The notes below the pieces were generated by a model. It was given only the letters and a program-made list of their open reading frames with translations. It ran no database searches and was not told the origin of the DNA. From NCBI GenBank assembly GCA_015501055.1, contig JADNYV010000310.1:1-40191 (forward strand): DNA of 40,191 nucleotides, given 5' to 3'. Origin of the DNA: Mucidula mucida. Its lineage: Eukaryota; Basidiomycota; Agaricomycetes; Agaricales; Physalacriaceae. Position numbers and translations under genes: made by a program. This document shows positions 20,703 to 31,227 of the stretch, piece by piece (positions within the stretch are counted from its first letter, which is position 1; each line of letters begins with the position of its first letter).

Positions 20703-20722
20703 GACAACCCCTTGGACTACAT

Positions 20723-20941
20723 AGCGGATATGTAAAGCAATGTTCTCGACTCATCTTGATATCCGAAGGTAAGTGGTACCTTTGGATAATTTCTGCGTAG
20801 CGCGTTTGTCTTCTCAGTGATGAAACTGTACAGCACATTAGATTTCTACAAACGAAAAGAGTGTATAGCAGTACAACAATAGATACATACAAAAAACTAC
20901 TACAAGTCCATAAATTAGTCCATGAAATCCTTGAAATGTCG
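20723..20941. other. Displaced A-gene 3' flank
   Basis: Continues the homology to 32793-33014 that was interrupted by the transposon; no gene. Confidence 0.5.
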
Positions 20942-21659
20942 TTAAATCATATTGTTATTAGAATCAAAGTGGAACTGGAGGAGAGCGGGACCAGCGACTG
21001 TAGTAACATTGGACACCTTTCCACTAGCGTCGTCCAAGATCACCAAGTACACTGTACCTCTCAAGGACGTTGGAATGACAACTTTGCCGTTCTTGATGGG
21101 CGCGGTAACCATATCCAAACCAGTCAGGAAGACTGCCACCAATGAGTCGTTGCAGTTATCAAAAGTAAGGCTGACAATAGCTTGGGGTTCGATGAGTTAA
21201 TGGCCAACTTGGGGAACACTTTGACAGGTAGTGGTGGATTGGTCTTGGGGCACAACTTGATGAAGGGAGATGCAAGGCCAAACACCTCGTCCAATGTTAA
21301 AGGGACCTGGGAAAAGCGTGAGTTAATGAAGAGCAGGAAAACCACAAAGGAACACCAACATTGAATGTGCCACTTCACGGCTTAATCTTATTCACAGTGG
21401 AAGCGACCCAGGCAGCTTGATGTGCCTCTGTAGACAGGATGACTGCCGCGGCAGTTAAGTAATTCTTGTTCTGTAGGAACTGAGCAGCACCAGCATAAGC
21501 CGTAACACCTGTCACGTCTCAATAAGAATTTCAGAGGGACACCAGCCAACGTACCGACACCTTCAAAGATCTAGCTAAGTGTGGCGAACTCGGTTGGGGT
21601 GTTGTAAGGACTGTTGAGATTGTTGAGGGCAATCCTTACAAGTTGGAGGAAAGATGTAC
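20942..21659 (-). pseudogene. R2: Rds1/ferritin-like domain protein, decayed and truncated
   Basis: Minus-strand pieces match the fungal ferritin-like (PF13668, Rds1-type) proteins. The C-terminal frame (21142-20942) reads AVFLTGLDMV, LRGTVYLVI, VAGPALLQFHFDS; upstream is PLTLDEVFGLASPFI, then TNPPLPVKVFPKLAI, after a 46-nt intron (GTGTTCC...CCCAG). Further upstream is the helix LSTEAHQAAWVASTV. It is dead: a TGA replaces the Trp of the KPWSG motif, one base is lost before the C-terminal frame, and the 5' half is missing, cut off by an LTR at 21660. Family members are mostly secreted stress-induced proteins. Confidence 0.7.
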
Positions 21660-22726
21660 TGTTATGAATTGCCATATTTTCACATTTTCACATCTCATTA
21701 TATCTTATTGGGGGCTTATCTTATCAACCAACGGACTGTTTCATCATCTGTTTTGTGTTAGCGACTGACTAAGCCACGAGACTCAACCAGGTACCACAGC
21801 AAGAACTTAAGGAAGAAAGTGTTTGCGTTCGTAAGACTAGGCTAGGCCAGGTGTATAAACGAGATCGGAACTAAAGTACAATGATACTATACTACTGCTT
21901 ATATACTAGTAAGCCTGTGTTTGGGACTCCTTGTCCATACGCGTTTCCACTAGGGATAACTCCACGCCCTTGACCCAGTGTTGTATGCTACTAGTCCATG
22001 AAACCATTAAATACGAGTGGTAACTGCATGTAAGTAATAATACTGAAACAACCATGTGTGCTACGAGTGTCGGTGGTGTGTATACAATAGGAAGTCCATG
22101 AGGTATCGGCATGTATGATGTCATCCATGTGTTGGGTGTGTGTCCGACATGAGTATGGCTTCGGTAATGAAAAGGAGTACGATCGGTGACGAAACAGATG
22201 ATGAAACAGTCCGTTGGTTGATAAGACAAGCCCCCCGATAAGATATGATAAGATGTAAGAATGTGAAAATATGGCGATTCATAACATTTTGTCACCGATC
22301 ATACTCCTTTTCATTACCGAAGCCGTACTCATGTTGGACACACACACAACACATGGATGACATCGTACATGCCGATACCTCATGGACTCCCTATTGTATA
22401 CATACCGCCGACACTCGTAGCACACATGGTTGTTTCAGTATTATTACTTACATGCAGTTACCACTCGTATTTAATGGTTTCACGGACTAGTAGCATACAA
22501 CACTGGGTCAAGGGCGTGGAGTTATTCCTAGCGGAAACATGTATGGACAAGGAGTCTCAAACACAGACTTACTAGTATATAAGCAGTAGCATAGTATCAC
22601 TGTACTTGAGTTCTAATCTTGTTTATACACCTGGCCTAGCCTAGTTCTACAAACGCGAACACTTTCTTCCCTTGAGTCTCTCTGTGGTACCTGGTTTAGT
22701 CTTGTGGCTATAGTTAGTTGCTAACA
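21660..22726 (+). mobile_element. Solo LTR of the RT1/RT2 family (outer, split)
   Basis: Plus-oriented LTR (TGTTATG ... GCTAACA), 531 bp when the inner LTR and its duplicated TTTTG are removed. The flanking 5-mers differ (TGTAC left, ATATG right), so there is no target duplication, and the ferritin-like gene on its left does not resume on its right. This points to recombination between LTRs at different places rather than simple LTR-LTR excision. Confidence 0.85.
21756..22286 (-). mobile_element. Solo LTR nested in the outer solo LTR
   Basis: Minus-oriented 531-bp LTR flanked by exact TTTTG repeats (21751-21755, 22287-22291), inserted ~96 bp into the outer LTR. The opposite orientations make a long inverted repeat (about 21756-22190 against 22292-22726). 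Confidence 0.88.
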
Positions 22727-23325
22727 ATATGCACTCTTAACATGTGGCTGGAGGACTTAGTGGCAATGTTTGCTGCTCAGAAGCAGGATCCCACAGCTCA
22801 GGGCTTCTGTGAGTTAATCACATAACGTTCAGTGCGATAGGGCTGAAACTTTTGTAGTAGGGTTTAACTTTAAATTAGTCGGCAGTTTGAAGATGTTCTC
22901 TGTCATCGACAATATTTCTTGCCCAACGTTGGTTATCAGCGCGCCAGAGGATGAGATTAAGTCTGTTTTATAAGAGAATTCCGAAGGCAAAGTGAGTGGA
23001 ATTGGACCATTCAATTGGTTAGTAGTAGTTCGGAGCCTGAAAAGTAAGCTAACTTAAGTTTCATACTCGAGCAAGTCCTCACAATTGCGTAAGTACTTTG
23101 AGGTCGTATCTGCCACTGACTTCTTGAGATAGCGGGCATGCCAATCAGTACTTGCGTGGTTAGAGTTCGTTCATACTAGCCAGACTGTACATAGTGAAAG
23201 AGACTGGAATTGTACCCCGATGAGCAATTCGACAATAGCGGAAGGATTGTATGTGATATCGATGAAATTTACAGTCCAGTGTATCGAGATGGACTTAAAA
23301 CGACGAGTTCGGACGTGATGGATCC
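22727..23325. other. Stretch with one weak spliced minus-strand frame
   Basis: Mostly featureless. A minus-strand frame 23033-22829 reads NGPIPLTLPSEFSYKTD, then ALITNVGQEIL, and ends at a TGA. It can be joined to an upstream piece ending near 23092 (YLKKSVADTTSK) by an intron with GTACTT and TTTTCAG ends. No start codon is found and I do not recognise the family, so it is at best the 3' end of an unidentified gene. Confidence 0.3.
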
Positions 23326-24379
23326 ATGGAGAGGAGTCAGTCCGGGTCACGTTGTCGCGATCATGATCCCTTGGCTCCTACCATCACGTTAACAGCGGTT
23401 CACCCGTTCCCCGATCTCCCAGTGGACATCGCTCGCAGAATTCTCGAGACCGCCGCAGTCCACGATAGTAATGACGCGTGCCGCCTCGTCCGTGTCTCCA
23501 AAACGGTACATATCTGGTAAGCCATCCTACCAGTCGTCCGACGGTCAATATGATATAATTGATACTTGAACATCAATAGGATTGAACCTCTCATCTATCG
23601 CTCTATTGTGATACAAACTGGCACGGCGGCTCGCCGACTTGCACGTGCATTTTACTTGCGAGATGACAATGCCCGGAGATCCATCGCGTTGAACAGCTAT
23701 GCGTCTATTACGACATCAACTATAAGGATGAAGACCTTTTACGCCTCTTGGAGATTGCCATAGATGCCGATTCTATAATGTGGTGGTACAAACCCACTGC
23801 TCTACTGTCGTACATAGACAGGCTTCGCCCTAAATACTTCTCCTTGACGCTCAAAACAGTAGATACTATCCTTCCCGGCAGCATCACTCATCTCAGTGAC
23901 GTCGTATTTCACACATACAATTCCCCGGTGGCTGACCGTCTTCTGCCCCAATCGTACGAAGTGCTCTGGAGAAATGTCTTTGCGCGATGTCCGTTCCTAA
24001 CGCACATCATGATTGGCTTCTACATAGTCGATCCACCGCCTTGGGCAAGTCACAAGACGACTTTTGTACAGAGCGTACTTTCCAATGCCCCGCTCACTTT
24101 CACAGCTTTAATCATCGAGTTGAAACCTCTGGAGGTCTGGTTGCAGGATCACCTCTGGGCTGGAGCGTTTCGGATTTTGGTGCTTGCTTGGATGATCCTA
24201 GGTTCATAATCGTGAGCCCAGAGCCCTGGCATCCGGATGTTGAAGGAGTGGCTCGTTATCCGACCGGACCAGGTTGGGACCATTGGGTGTACATGCGAGG
24301 GAAGGAAATTTGGGAATTCGCCGATGCTCAGCTTCGTGAGAGGGCATCAAGACGACTGGCAACGCTTCCAGGAAGCTGA
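23326..24379 (+). pseudogene. F-box-like protein gene with frame breaks
   Basis: Exon 1 (23326-23516) starts at a good-context ATG and encodes an F-box-like helix set: HPFPDLPVDIARRILETAA, ACRLVRVSKTVHIW. After a 63-nt intron (23517-23579) the frame continues IEPLIYRSIV, the usual mushroom F-box pattern in which W(I/V)EP follows the intron. The F-box would bind Skp1 in an SCF ubiquitin ligase; the rest would choose the substrate. The remaining sequence is in three frames: a shift near 23705 into YYDINYKDEDLLRLLEIAI, another near 24170 into DDPRFIIVSPEPWHPDVEG, then WDHWVYMRGKEIWEFADAQ to the TGA. I could not place introns that repair both shifts, so it is probably a pseudogene, though sequencing indels are possible. 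Confidence 0.6.
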
Positions 24380-24656
24380 TATAGAGATCTATCTGAAATG
24401 ATGCACGTACTAGGTCGTCGCATTGCTAAAGACCGCCGTACTTAGTCATTGTCTTACTGTAATGATATTTGAAGACGCAGACGTATCCTGCCTCTGAATG
24501 ATAATCGAGAAGTGATCAAACTACTTTCGGTGCCATCGATACAGTATCGTGAAGTACTACGCCACGTCATTGAAGGCTGCTGCTGCCTACCAACATTGAA
24601 AGCGAGTGACAGAGTAAATTAGGGTAAAGCATGCACAACAAGAGTCAATGGTCAAA
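24380..24656. other. Intergenic region between converging genes
   Basis: Lies between the 3' ends of the F-box-like gene and the AAA-nuclease-like gene. No coding or RNA feature seen. Confidence 0.4.
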
Positions 24657-27426
24657 TTACGATGGGAGCGATGGATATACACTTCGCTGATCATGCTTGC
24701 CGACGGGGAAAAGAACATGTGGCGTTTTTTTGGGTTGAGGGTATTTCAGTGATCGCCTCGCTAGAACGCAAATTCCTGCAATAACAATGACAACCAAGAC
24801 ATGCAAATCGCCACGTTTTCCTTCCCGGCCATCCTCATCCTCAAAATCAATATAGTGACGCTTGAATCTTTTATCGTCGAAGTTCCCGAAAGGGTTGGCC
24901 AATTCCCTTGCATAGTTTACGCCCTGGTCGTCAGCCGCCGACCATAACGCGTGAATGCTCCAGGTGCCTTTGTGCCCTTTATACCAGCCGTGATAAAAGA
25001 ACTCGTCCAATTTCGTCGGAAATGAGGGGGGCGGTTCCTTGGGAACTGGCAAATTCAGGAAGTTAGGGTTGTGATGTGATTCGGTCCACAGGGAGAGTGG
25101 TAGCGCGCGGAGATGGTCGAAGAACCTCTCAACCAGTATCAACGATGCGGGTGTAAGCTCTTCCTTGGCAGTGCGATCAAGTGTCACGCACATCGTCGCT
25201 TCATACAAATCTACGAGTTTGACGTTTTTGAGCTCGATGATGCAGAGCATCTTCAAGCTCACCGCAAGGAGATCAATTCGGTGTCGATCAACGGTGCTGA
25301 ATTCCATGACCACATGGTCTGCGACGCCTGCACCGACAGTGATGCTCGTGTCTATTTTCTGATGTAATATCGACTGCACGTCGCTTTCGCTGATATGCAG
25401 GACGGAGTATGTTGTCCGGGATTTCCGAAGATGGGGAGAAAGAACATTGTTGACCCATTCCGGGGAACCATCGAACGGTGGAGGAATCTGAGCGTCCTTG
25501 TCGGCTACAGCCTGGAAAATGTCTTTGTCTAGCTAAAGAATATGCATGAGACGTCGAGTATGCTAGAAAAGATGACCAAGACTCACTATATTGCGGGTAA
25601 TCTTAGTCGGAAAGGTGTAATTGTCGGGGCATTTCTGCGATAGTGTCACCAATCCCTCGTCGAAGCACGCAGCCATGAACGTTTGAAAGGTCGGTTTTTT
25701 TACGCGTTTCGTACCATCGTCGGCGTATACGTCTGGAGCGACGTCGGCATAGCTGTATCGAAATCGCGACCCGGACATCGGCGCTGACCCTTCCCGATTA
25801 GTTTGTCGGCTTGGTCTTGCCACTGAGACACGCCTCGCGCAACCAGCGTAGTCAAAATGGCATTGTATGTGTATCCAGCAGCTTGCTAGCGATGTCGCGA
25901 AGGCAAGTGGCAAGTTGATCGGCGTTGCCGCTCTTCAGAGCCGGGAGTAAAGGATAGACCAGCGAACGTGGAACTTGGGGGATTGCGGATCCTGAAGAAG
26001 AAGGGGAGTAGTACGGAAGGCAATGTTCGAGTTTCTGGAGTAAACTGAGAATTTCTGCCTTGAGCGTCTGCCCGTGAAGAGCGACTGCTAAGCCCTTGAT
26101 CTGGGCATACGTGAAACCAACGCCTCCGACTACTTCTGGCTTGTTGTTCATGTCAGCCCAGGAGGGCACCATCGAGAGGCGTTCGACCAAAGCAGAGCCT
26201 TGACCTTGTAATAAAACGTATGAGATGATCTCCTTCTCCTGCGCCTCGTAGATCGGGGTGTAGAATGTCGATGTAAAGATATCCTGGATATCGGCGATAG
26301 ATGGGAACTTTGGAGTAGACGGAGACCCAGTCAAGGAATGGATGTGCGCCAGACGCGTGATTTCATCGTAGCCGAACACCATGACGACGATTTTGGACTG
26401 ACGGAAAAGGTCTTGGTTGTCTTCATAATACGTCTAAAGAGAGCAATCAGAATACGAACAGAATCGATGATACTGAAACAAAGATACACTGACCAAAAGC
26501 CTTTTTAACGGTGACAGAGCTTTGTTGTTGGCGGCTTCCAGCAGATCTGCAGGGAACTTTGCCTTATACTTCTGTAGAAAAGAGCTGACTTCCTGTTCAA
26601 TCACTTCTGTGATGCGCGCGCGCGCCGTCTCCGGCATAAATGGAGAGGAGCTTTGTACAACATTCTTCCCAAAATTGAATTGGATGATAAAATCATTCGA
26701 GTGGCGGAAATCTGTGGCCCATGAACCGATTGCGAGTCGTTCGAATGTGCGAGCAAAACTGGTTGCATTGTTCCTATCCAGGAAGGCACCAATCGCGTTC
26801 ACCAGCCGCATAGAATCGCGCCGGGAAACATGAGGAGTAAAGAAGCCCCACGTCGACACTGATGCTAGCTCAAAACAGCGTTGTATGGAGCACGTCAGGT
26901 CATCGAATAGAGCTGAGCTAGAGCTGAGAACTTGCATGAAGTCTATCGAAGGCTCGACCTATAGAAAGCAAATGTCAATCGCGATGGATTGATATATGCA
27001 TATAAGACGCACCATTCTGAGTGCGCCTGCTAGATAGATAGATCGTGAAGTATATGCCAGATCTGCGTCTCCCGCAACTCTCAGTGGACCAGATTCCGCT
27101 TGGTTATTGCCATCAATGCGCACACGTTTTCGGGTCGACGAAGAGTCGTCTTCGATGCTCTTTCGCCGTTTCAAGTCTTGTTTTCCTACAATGGCGAAAT
27201 GAACACAATCCGGATTGGCAGTGAGGACATGCGCCATCGGAAATGACGTGCCGATTACACGAAGCGATTCATCGGGAGTCCACAAGTTGTATTTAGATAC
27301 TTGGAGGCGAGGGTCGTTCTTATCAAGGTTTACTTGGTATAAGCCATGTTCGTCTGCCCTCCATTCGCAAGAACAAGAGATATTGTGCCTTGCTTGGATG
27401 ATAGTGGCAACGCGCTCACAGACCAT
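24657..27426 (-). CDS. AAA-ATPase-like protein with PD-(D/E)XK-like C-terminus
   Basis: Exons 27426-27013, 26958-26494, 26433-25587 and 25532-24657, with introns of 54, 60 and 54 nt. The N-terminus carries a basic segment (KRRKSIEDD, TRKRVRID). Exon 2 has TPHVSRRDSMRLVNAIGAFL where AAA-ATPase-like proteins have RPRRFGKSL plus helix, and IIQFNFG for the following strand. Exon 3 has KIVVMVFGYDE (Walker B position) and GGVGFTYAQIKGLA (the FGfT..EV block shared with the array genes). Exon 4 has HRIDLLAVS, then CIIELKNV, the D...ExK core of PD-(D/E)XK nucleases. The C-terminus has a hydrophobic helix (LHVLVVIVIAGICVLA) and basic residues. P-loop Lys is absent. Exon 3 needs a one-base frame change near 25870-25910 (TGA at 25852 in one frame), so the gene may be damaged or contain an unrecognised intron. 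Function unknown. Confidence 0.55.
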
Positions 27427-27623
27427 TTAAGACACAGCGGAACTCTTGTCGTGGAGGTGAAGACATTTAATGGGAGGAAGGAGGGAGAGATGGGCAATCT
27501 GGCGTGGATCGATCAATGCCGCGCGCGGCTTGGAGATCACGTGATGGGTTGTTTCTTTTAGGACTCCCCAGCGGAGTATGAAATATCCCTGACAACGCAC
27601 CACCACATACGAATATATCACGA
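27427..27623. promoter_or_regulatory. Shared divergent promoter of the nuclease-like gene and A3
   Basis: Only 197 bp separate two start codons pointing away from each other. CACGTG at 27538-27543 lies 80 bp before the A3 ATG, with the GATGGGTT context of A1 and the conserved GAAATAT leader. Co-regulation is an inference from distance. Confidence 0.5.
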
Positions 27624-29101
27624 ATGGATAGCAACGTCCGAGACGCGTCTTTTCCCTCAAACCGTCGGCGCAGCGGCGACGACGACAGGAAATCAATGCG
27701 CTCAGTGCGCTCTGGTAAGAGACGCGCCATGACCTCGTTGAATTTCATGAATGGAATCTCAACAGAGTCCTCAGACGCGACTCTTGTTACAGACCGTTCG
27801 CCTCCCTCAAGTCCGCACCTGAAGGATAATTTTGTGAAACAAGTGTCACCGCCATCCAGTCCACTCGCAAAACAAGCTTTTTCCTCACAAATTTCGCCGA
27901 CGGTGTCGCCCACAATGAGCGGGAGAATTTTCCACCCCTTCATAGCAGATGTCGCACAGTGTTATCCAGGCGCACCTCCTGTTTCGATAGGTTCCCATCT
28001 GTATAAAACAGCGGGTGGCTCGTCATTGGTGAATGCTGATAATGTGGCTGCGTGTGTTTCTAATCTGCTCGCAGGAAATTCCAGTTGCATCCGACACCTT
28101 TGACATGCTGCTCAATCGCCCTGGTGCTGTATGGGTCAACAGACTGCCTTTCCTTTATTCCCTTATCCCGGTCCGCCTGTTCAAAGGCGATTTCGAGCGT
28201 AAACTAGGCTTAGTTCGGCGTCCCAGTGGCTTTGGCCAGATGCTATTCGACACAACAGCTTTGTTTGCCTTCAACCACCATTGCGAGTCCGTTTTTAGGC
28301 GTTTTTTTGGAACATCGCCGCCGCTAGACCACCATTACATGACTCTCTTCATCGACATGGCATGCGTATTCACGCGGCCCACGGAAAGTCCAACCTGTGC
28401 CATGAAAAAATACATGAGCGGTGTTCTCAAAGATTTCTTCGCACCTACGCCCCGCAGCTCAATCTATCCTTCGAAGAAATCGACCGGTGTTCTCCCATTT
28501 CCTCAATTGCAATTTTTAGGTGGGCTTTGGTCTGTAGTCGGTCTTTCGTTCCCACCATTGTACTAATCTTCGTCTGCAGGAGTCGGTGTACGAGGCAGGA
28601 TACTCTCTCATCGTAATCATTGAAAATTTCAACATCCCGCTCATTAACTCGACACCGGAGACAATATCGGACATCGAGTTTGCGATCGCTTACAATCTGG
28701 TAAACCCTATTATTACTGGAATCGACGATCAGGTTATCACTGGCGGAATGATTTTGGGCAAGCCTGAATCAGAGGAGCCTTCCTGGGTTAGGGATAGTGC
28801 TTACAGCAGGTCGATCTTCGACCAAATCGCTCGCGATATCTCACACGAAGCCTGCGTTCATGGCGCATTTGGATATACGTGGGATCAGATCAGGGCGCTG
28901 GCTGACGAGGTCCTATCCACGCCGGAGGAGCGCGCAGAGTGTTTGGAGATAATACAGAGCACTTGCGCCAAGCATCAGGATCCTGAACGCAAATACGTGG
29001 AATATTCTGTCGACGACGTCCTTACTCGTTTACGCGGGCAGAAAGGATTGCCTGCGCGACACCCTTCTCCAGAGCCCTTTTATTATGAGAGCGACGAATA
29101 A
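27624..29101 (+). pseudogene. A3: AAA-ATPase-like gene with one-base deletion
   Basis: Exons 27624-27714, 27766-28028, 28075-28529 and 28580-29101 by comparison with A1, A2 and A4. Exon 3 is one base short: a T-run near 28433-28436 has lost one T, so LKDF is followed by a wrong frame ending at 28566, while the original frame resumes as APQLNLSFEEI. Everything else is conserved: basic plus SP-rich N-terminus, RRPSGFGQMLF P-loop remnant without lysine, VIIENFNIPL, AFGYTWDQI. The C-terminus is three residues shorter than the others and ends in YYESDE. Unless the deletion is a sequencing error, the product stops after ~314 residues and lacks the Walker B and FGYT blocks. Confidence 0.65.
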
Positions 29102-29352
29102 TGATAGCCAATCGGCCCACCTCTACCTTCACATCGTTTGCTGTTGTATCCATAGACAAAGGCAGTCATAATTTTTTATTACTCTCGCGGACACGGACTA
29201 AGATCAGTAGCCTCTACTAAAAAATTCAACGGCCGATATTCCATTTATTTATAAGCATCCTTGCCAAGCTACAACGCCACTCGCCTACCAATGGATCGAT
29301 GTAGCCTAACACACGCGTGAAGGAGAATTTGGTTCGCTTAGTTCGCTCGCAG
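29102..29352. other. A3-B2 intergenic region
   Basis: B2 leader, related to 3800-4049 but missing the intron-like segment and without the ferritin-like fragment present between A1 and B1. No separate gene. Confidence 0.4.
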
Positions 29353-30719
29353 ATGGAAGCGACTCTTGTAGACCTCTCACCCCCCTCAAGTCCTGGGTTC
29401 AAAGATCCTCTTAAACAGGCACATTCAATATCACCGCCATTCTCGGTAGCACTGTCCTCCAATCCCAACGCAACCTTTTCTGCGTTGTCACAAATCTCGT
29501 CTGTAGACTCTATCGAGGTAAAGACTTGGACTCCACGAGACCTGGCCGTTGACATCACACCTTTGTACGGAGACAAACCGCCCCTTTCGATTGGTGCCCA
29601 TCTCTTCAAAACCTCAGGTGGCTCATCCTCAGTAAGCAAGCATTCGTGAATTTGAAGGTCCCTGGGCTGCTCTCACTCATGCATAGGAAATTCCGGTCCC
29701 CCTTGACACTTTTCCAAGTCTCCTGCAATATCCAGGTGCTGTATGGGCGAACAGGATCTCCTTTGTCCATTCTCTGTATCCGACCCGGAAATTCGACTAT
29801 GAACATAAACTGAGCTTGGTTCGACGCCCCAGTGGCTTTGGGCAAAGACTCTTTGTGACAACGGCTCCTTTTGCCTACAGCGTCCATTCAAAGAAAGTCT
29901 TCACACGCTTTTTTGGGTCATCTCCATCGCTAGAGGCAAAGACCCTCACCCTCTTCATCGATATGGCAAAAGCATTCGCACGGCCCGCGCATGACCCTTT
30001 CTCTACCATGAACACCTACATGAACGGTGTCCTCAAGGGGTTTCTTCGTTCCTCCGCCATAAAGCTTGACCTCTCCCTCGAAGAGATTGCTGCAATCCCA
30101 TTGGATGGTCTGTCCTCCGCCATATTCTTGTGGATCGTGGTTCGTCGGCCCGCTACTAGCTTTTGCTCGGTATTGATGTCTGGTCTAGGAGTGCATCGCT
30201 AATGCAGGATATGAGCTTATCGTCACCGTCGAAGATTACAACCTTCCGCTCATCAATTCAACGCCAGGAGATATAGAGGACATCGTCGATGCGATCTTTT
30301 TCCATCTTGTGCTCCCCATTGCAACTGGACTTGACGACCAGGTCATTGCGGGCGGAATGATTTTTGGTAAACCGGTTTCAGAAGAACCATCATGGGTCCG
30401 GGAAAGTGTTACCGCTGGAGTACTGTTCGAGGGCATCGCTTGTGACATTTCAGATGAAAGCTCCGTTCACGGCGCGTTTGGTTATACGTGGGACGAGGTC
30501 ACTGCGCTGGCCGACGAGGTACTCCCTACGGCTGAAATGCGTACGCAATGTTTGGGGGCGATCCAAAGCCACTGTTTGAAGTATCATGATCCTGAAGGAA
30601 AACACGTCGAATACTCGGTTGACGATGTTCTTACTAGCTTACGGGAGCAGATTGGATTGCCTGCCAGATATCCAAGCCCAGAGCTCATCGATCTTGGGAG
30701 TGACTACGAAGACTACTAG
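29353..30719 (+). CDS. B2: AAA-ATPase-like protein
   Basis: Exons 29353-29631, 29687-30139 and 30189-30719; 420 residues. Nearly identical to B1, two codons shorter in the N-terminal SP-rich tail (SPPSSPGF present, one Val-Lys pair missing). The P-loop remnant reads RRPSGFGQRLF, with Gln where B1 has Lys, so a single codon separates the two copies at the key position. Walker B region VEDYNLPLINST and AFGYTWDEV are as in B1. The last ~150 bp of coding sequence and the following 500 bp are identical to the B1 copy, implying recent exchange. Function unknown. Confidence 0.7.
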
Positions 30720-31227
30720 ACATTCGTCGCAATCTCATATCATCAGCGCATGCCTCTGTCGTCGCATCTCGTTTTCCTGACATTGCTATTGTTCTCGCAC
30801 CTGTATAACCAACTTTCTGGTATTAAACTACAATATATGCATCCGTCTGATGCACTCGACCATACTTTACTGTTATACGCCTCAAATCGCTCATTAGCTC
30901 GCTATGAGTGAGAAGTAGTTTGTAGGCTGCAGTTGCGGACCACGCAAGGTAGCTGCGCCAACTCTGTACAGTATGAGTGTATGTTCAATGCAGCAAACGC
31001 CACTTCAGATCGCCTGGTGGATACTCCGTTCTACGGAATAGCCCACCAGAAGTGAACACTATGTTTGGCTTGTCAGTTCGAACGGGGTTCAATGAGAGGT
31101 CGAGACTCAGACTGCGCAATGCGCCATCCTTTGAATGACGTTGTCTCAGTGACTCGGACACGTGGTCCCTTTCTTTGATGTTTGAAATATCGTTGCCAAC
31201 CCACCACCACGTACGAATCCACCACGA
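30720..31227. promoter_or_regulatory. B2-A4 intergenic region, identical to B1-A2
   Basis: Same 508 bases as 5425-5932. CACGTG at 31159-31164, 64 bp before the A4 ATG, and the same imperfect palindrome near 31014-31049. Confidence 0.55.

Larger units (their letters stand above)
7523..20714 (+). mobile_element. Large P-element-like DNA transposon (interrupted)
   Basis: Bounded by GACTACAT repeats (7515-7522, 20715-20722) and short inverted termini CAAGGGGGTGTC (7523-7534) and GACAACCCCTTG (20703-20714; 11 of 12 paired). The total is 13,192 bp, or about 6.4 kb without the nested Gypsy element RT1. It carries one multi-exon gene running plus-ward, with a 1.33-kb internal inversion. An 8-bp target duplication fits P and hAT elements; the CA-start terminus also fits both. 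Coding motifs (FDEL, ASDGE, CDKDYKHVFKHIRN, DRLEILFGILR) favour a P/THAP9-like DDE enzyme. The region just inside the right end has CCGCCGAAA repeats (~20650-20672). It cannot encode an active protein in this state. Confidence 0.75.

Noticed and set aside
7523..20714. Assignment of the large transposon to hAT or KDZ
   Set aside because: Termini and 8-bp duplication would allow hAT, but the hAT dimerisation motif is not seen, nor the Cys-rich KDZ pattern. Kept only as alternatives to the P-like call.
23210..23392. Frame starting MYPDEQFDNSG as the F-box gene start
   Set aside because: It is in another frame and ends before the F-box; the ATG at 23326 has better context and leads directly into the domain.
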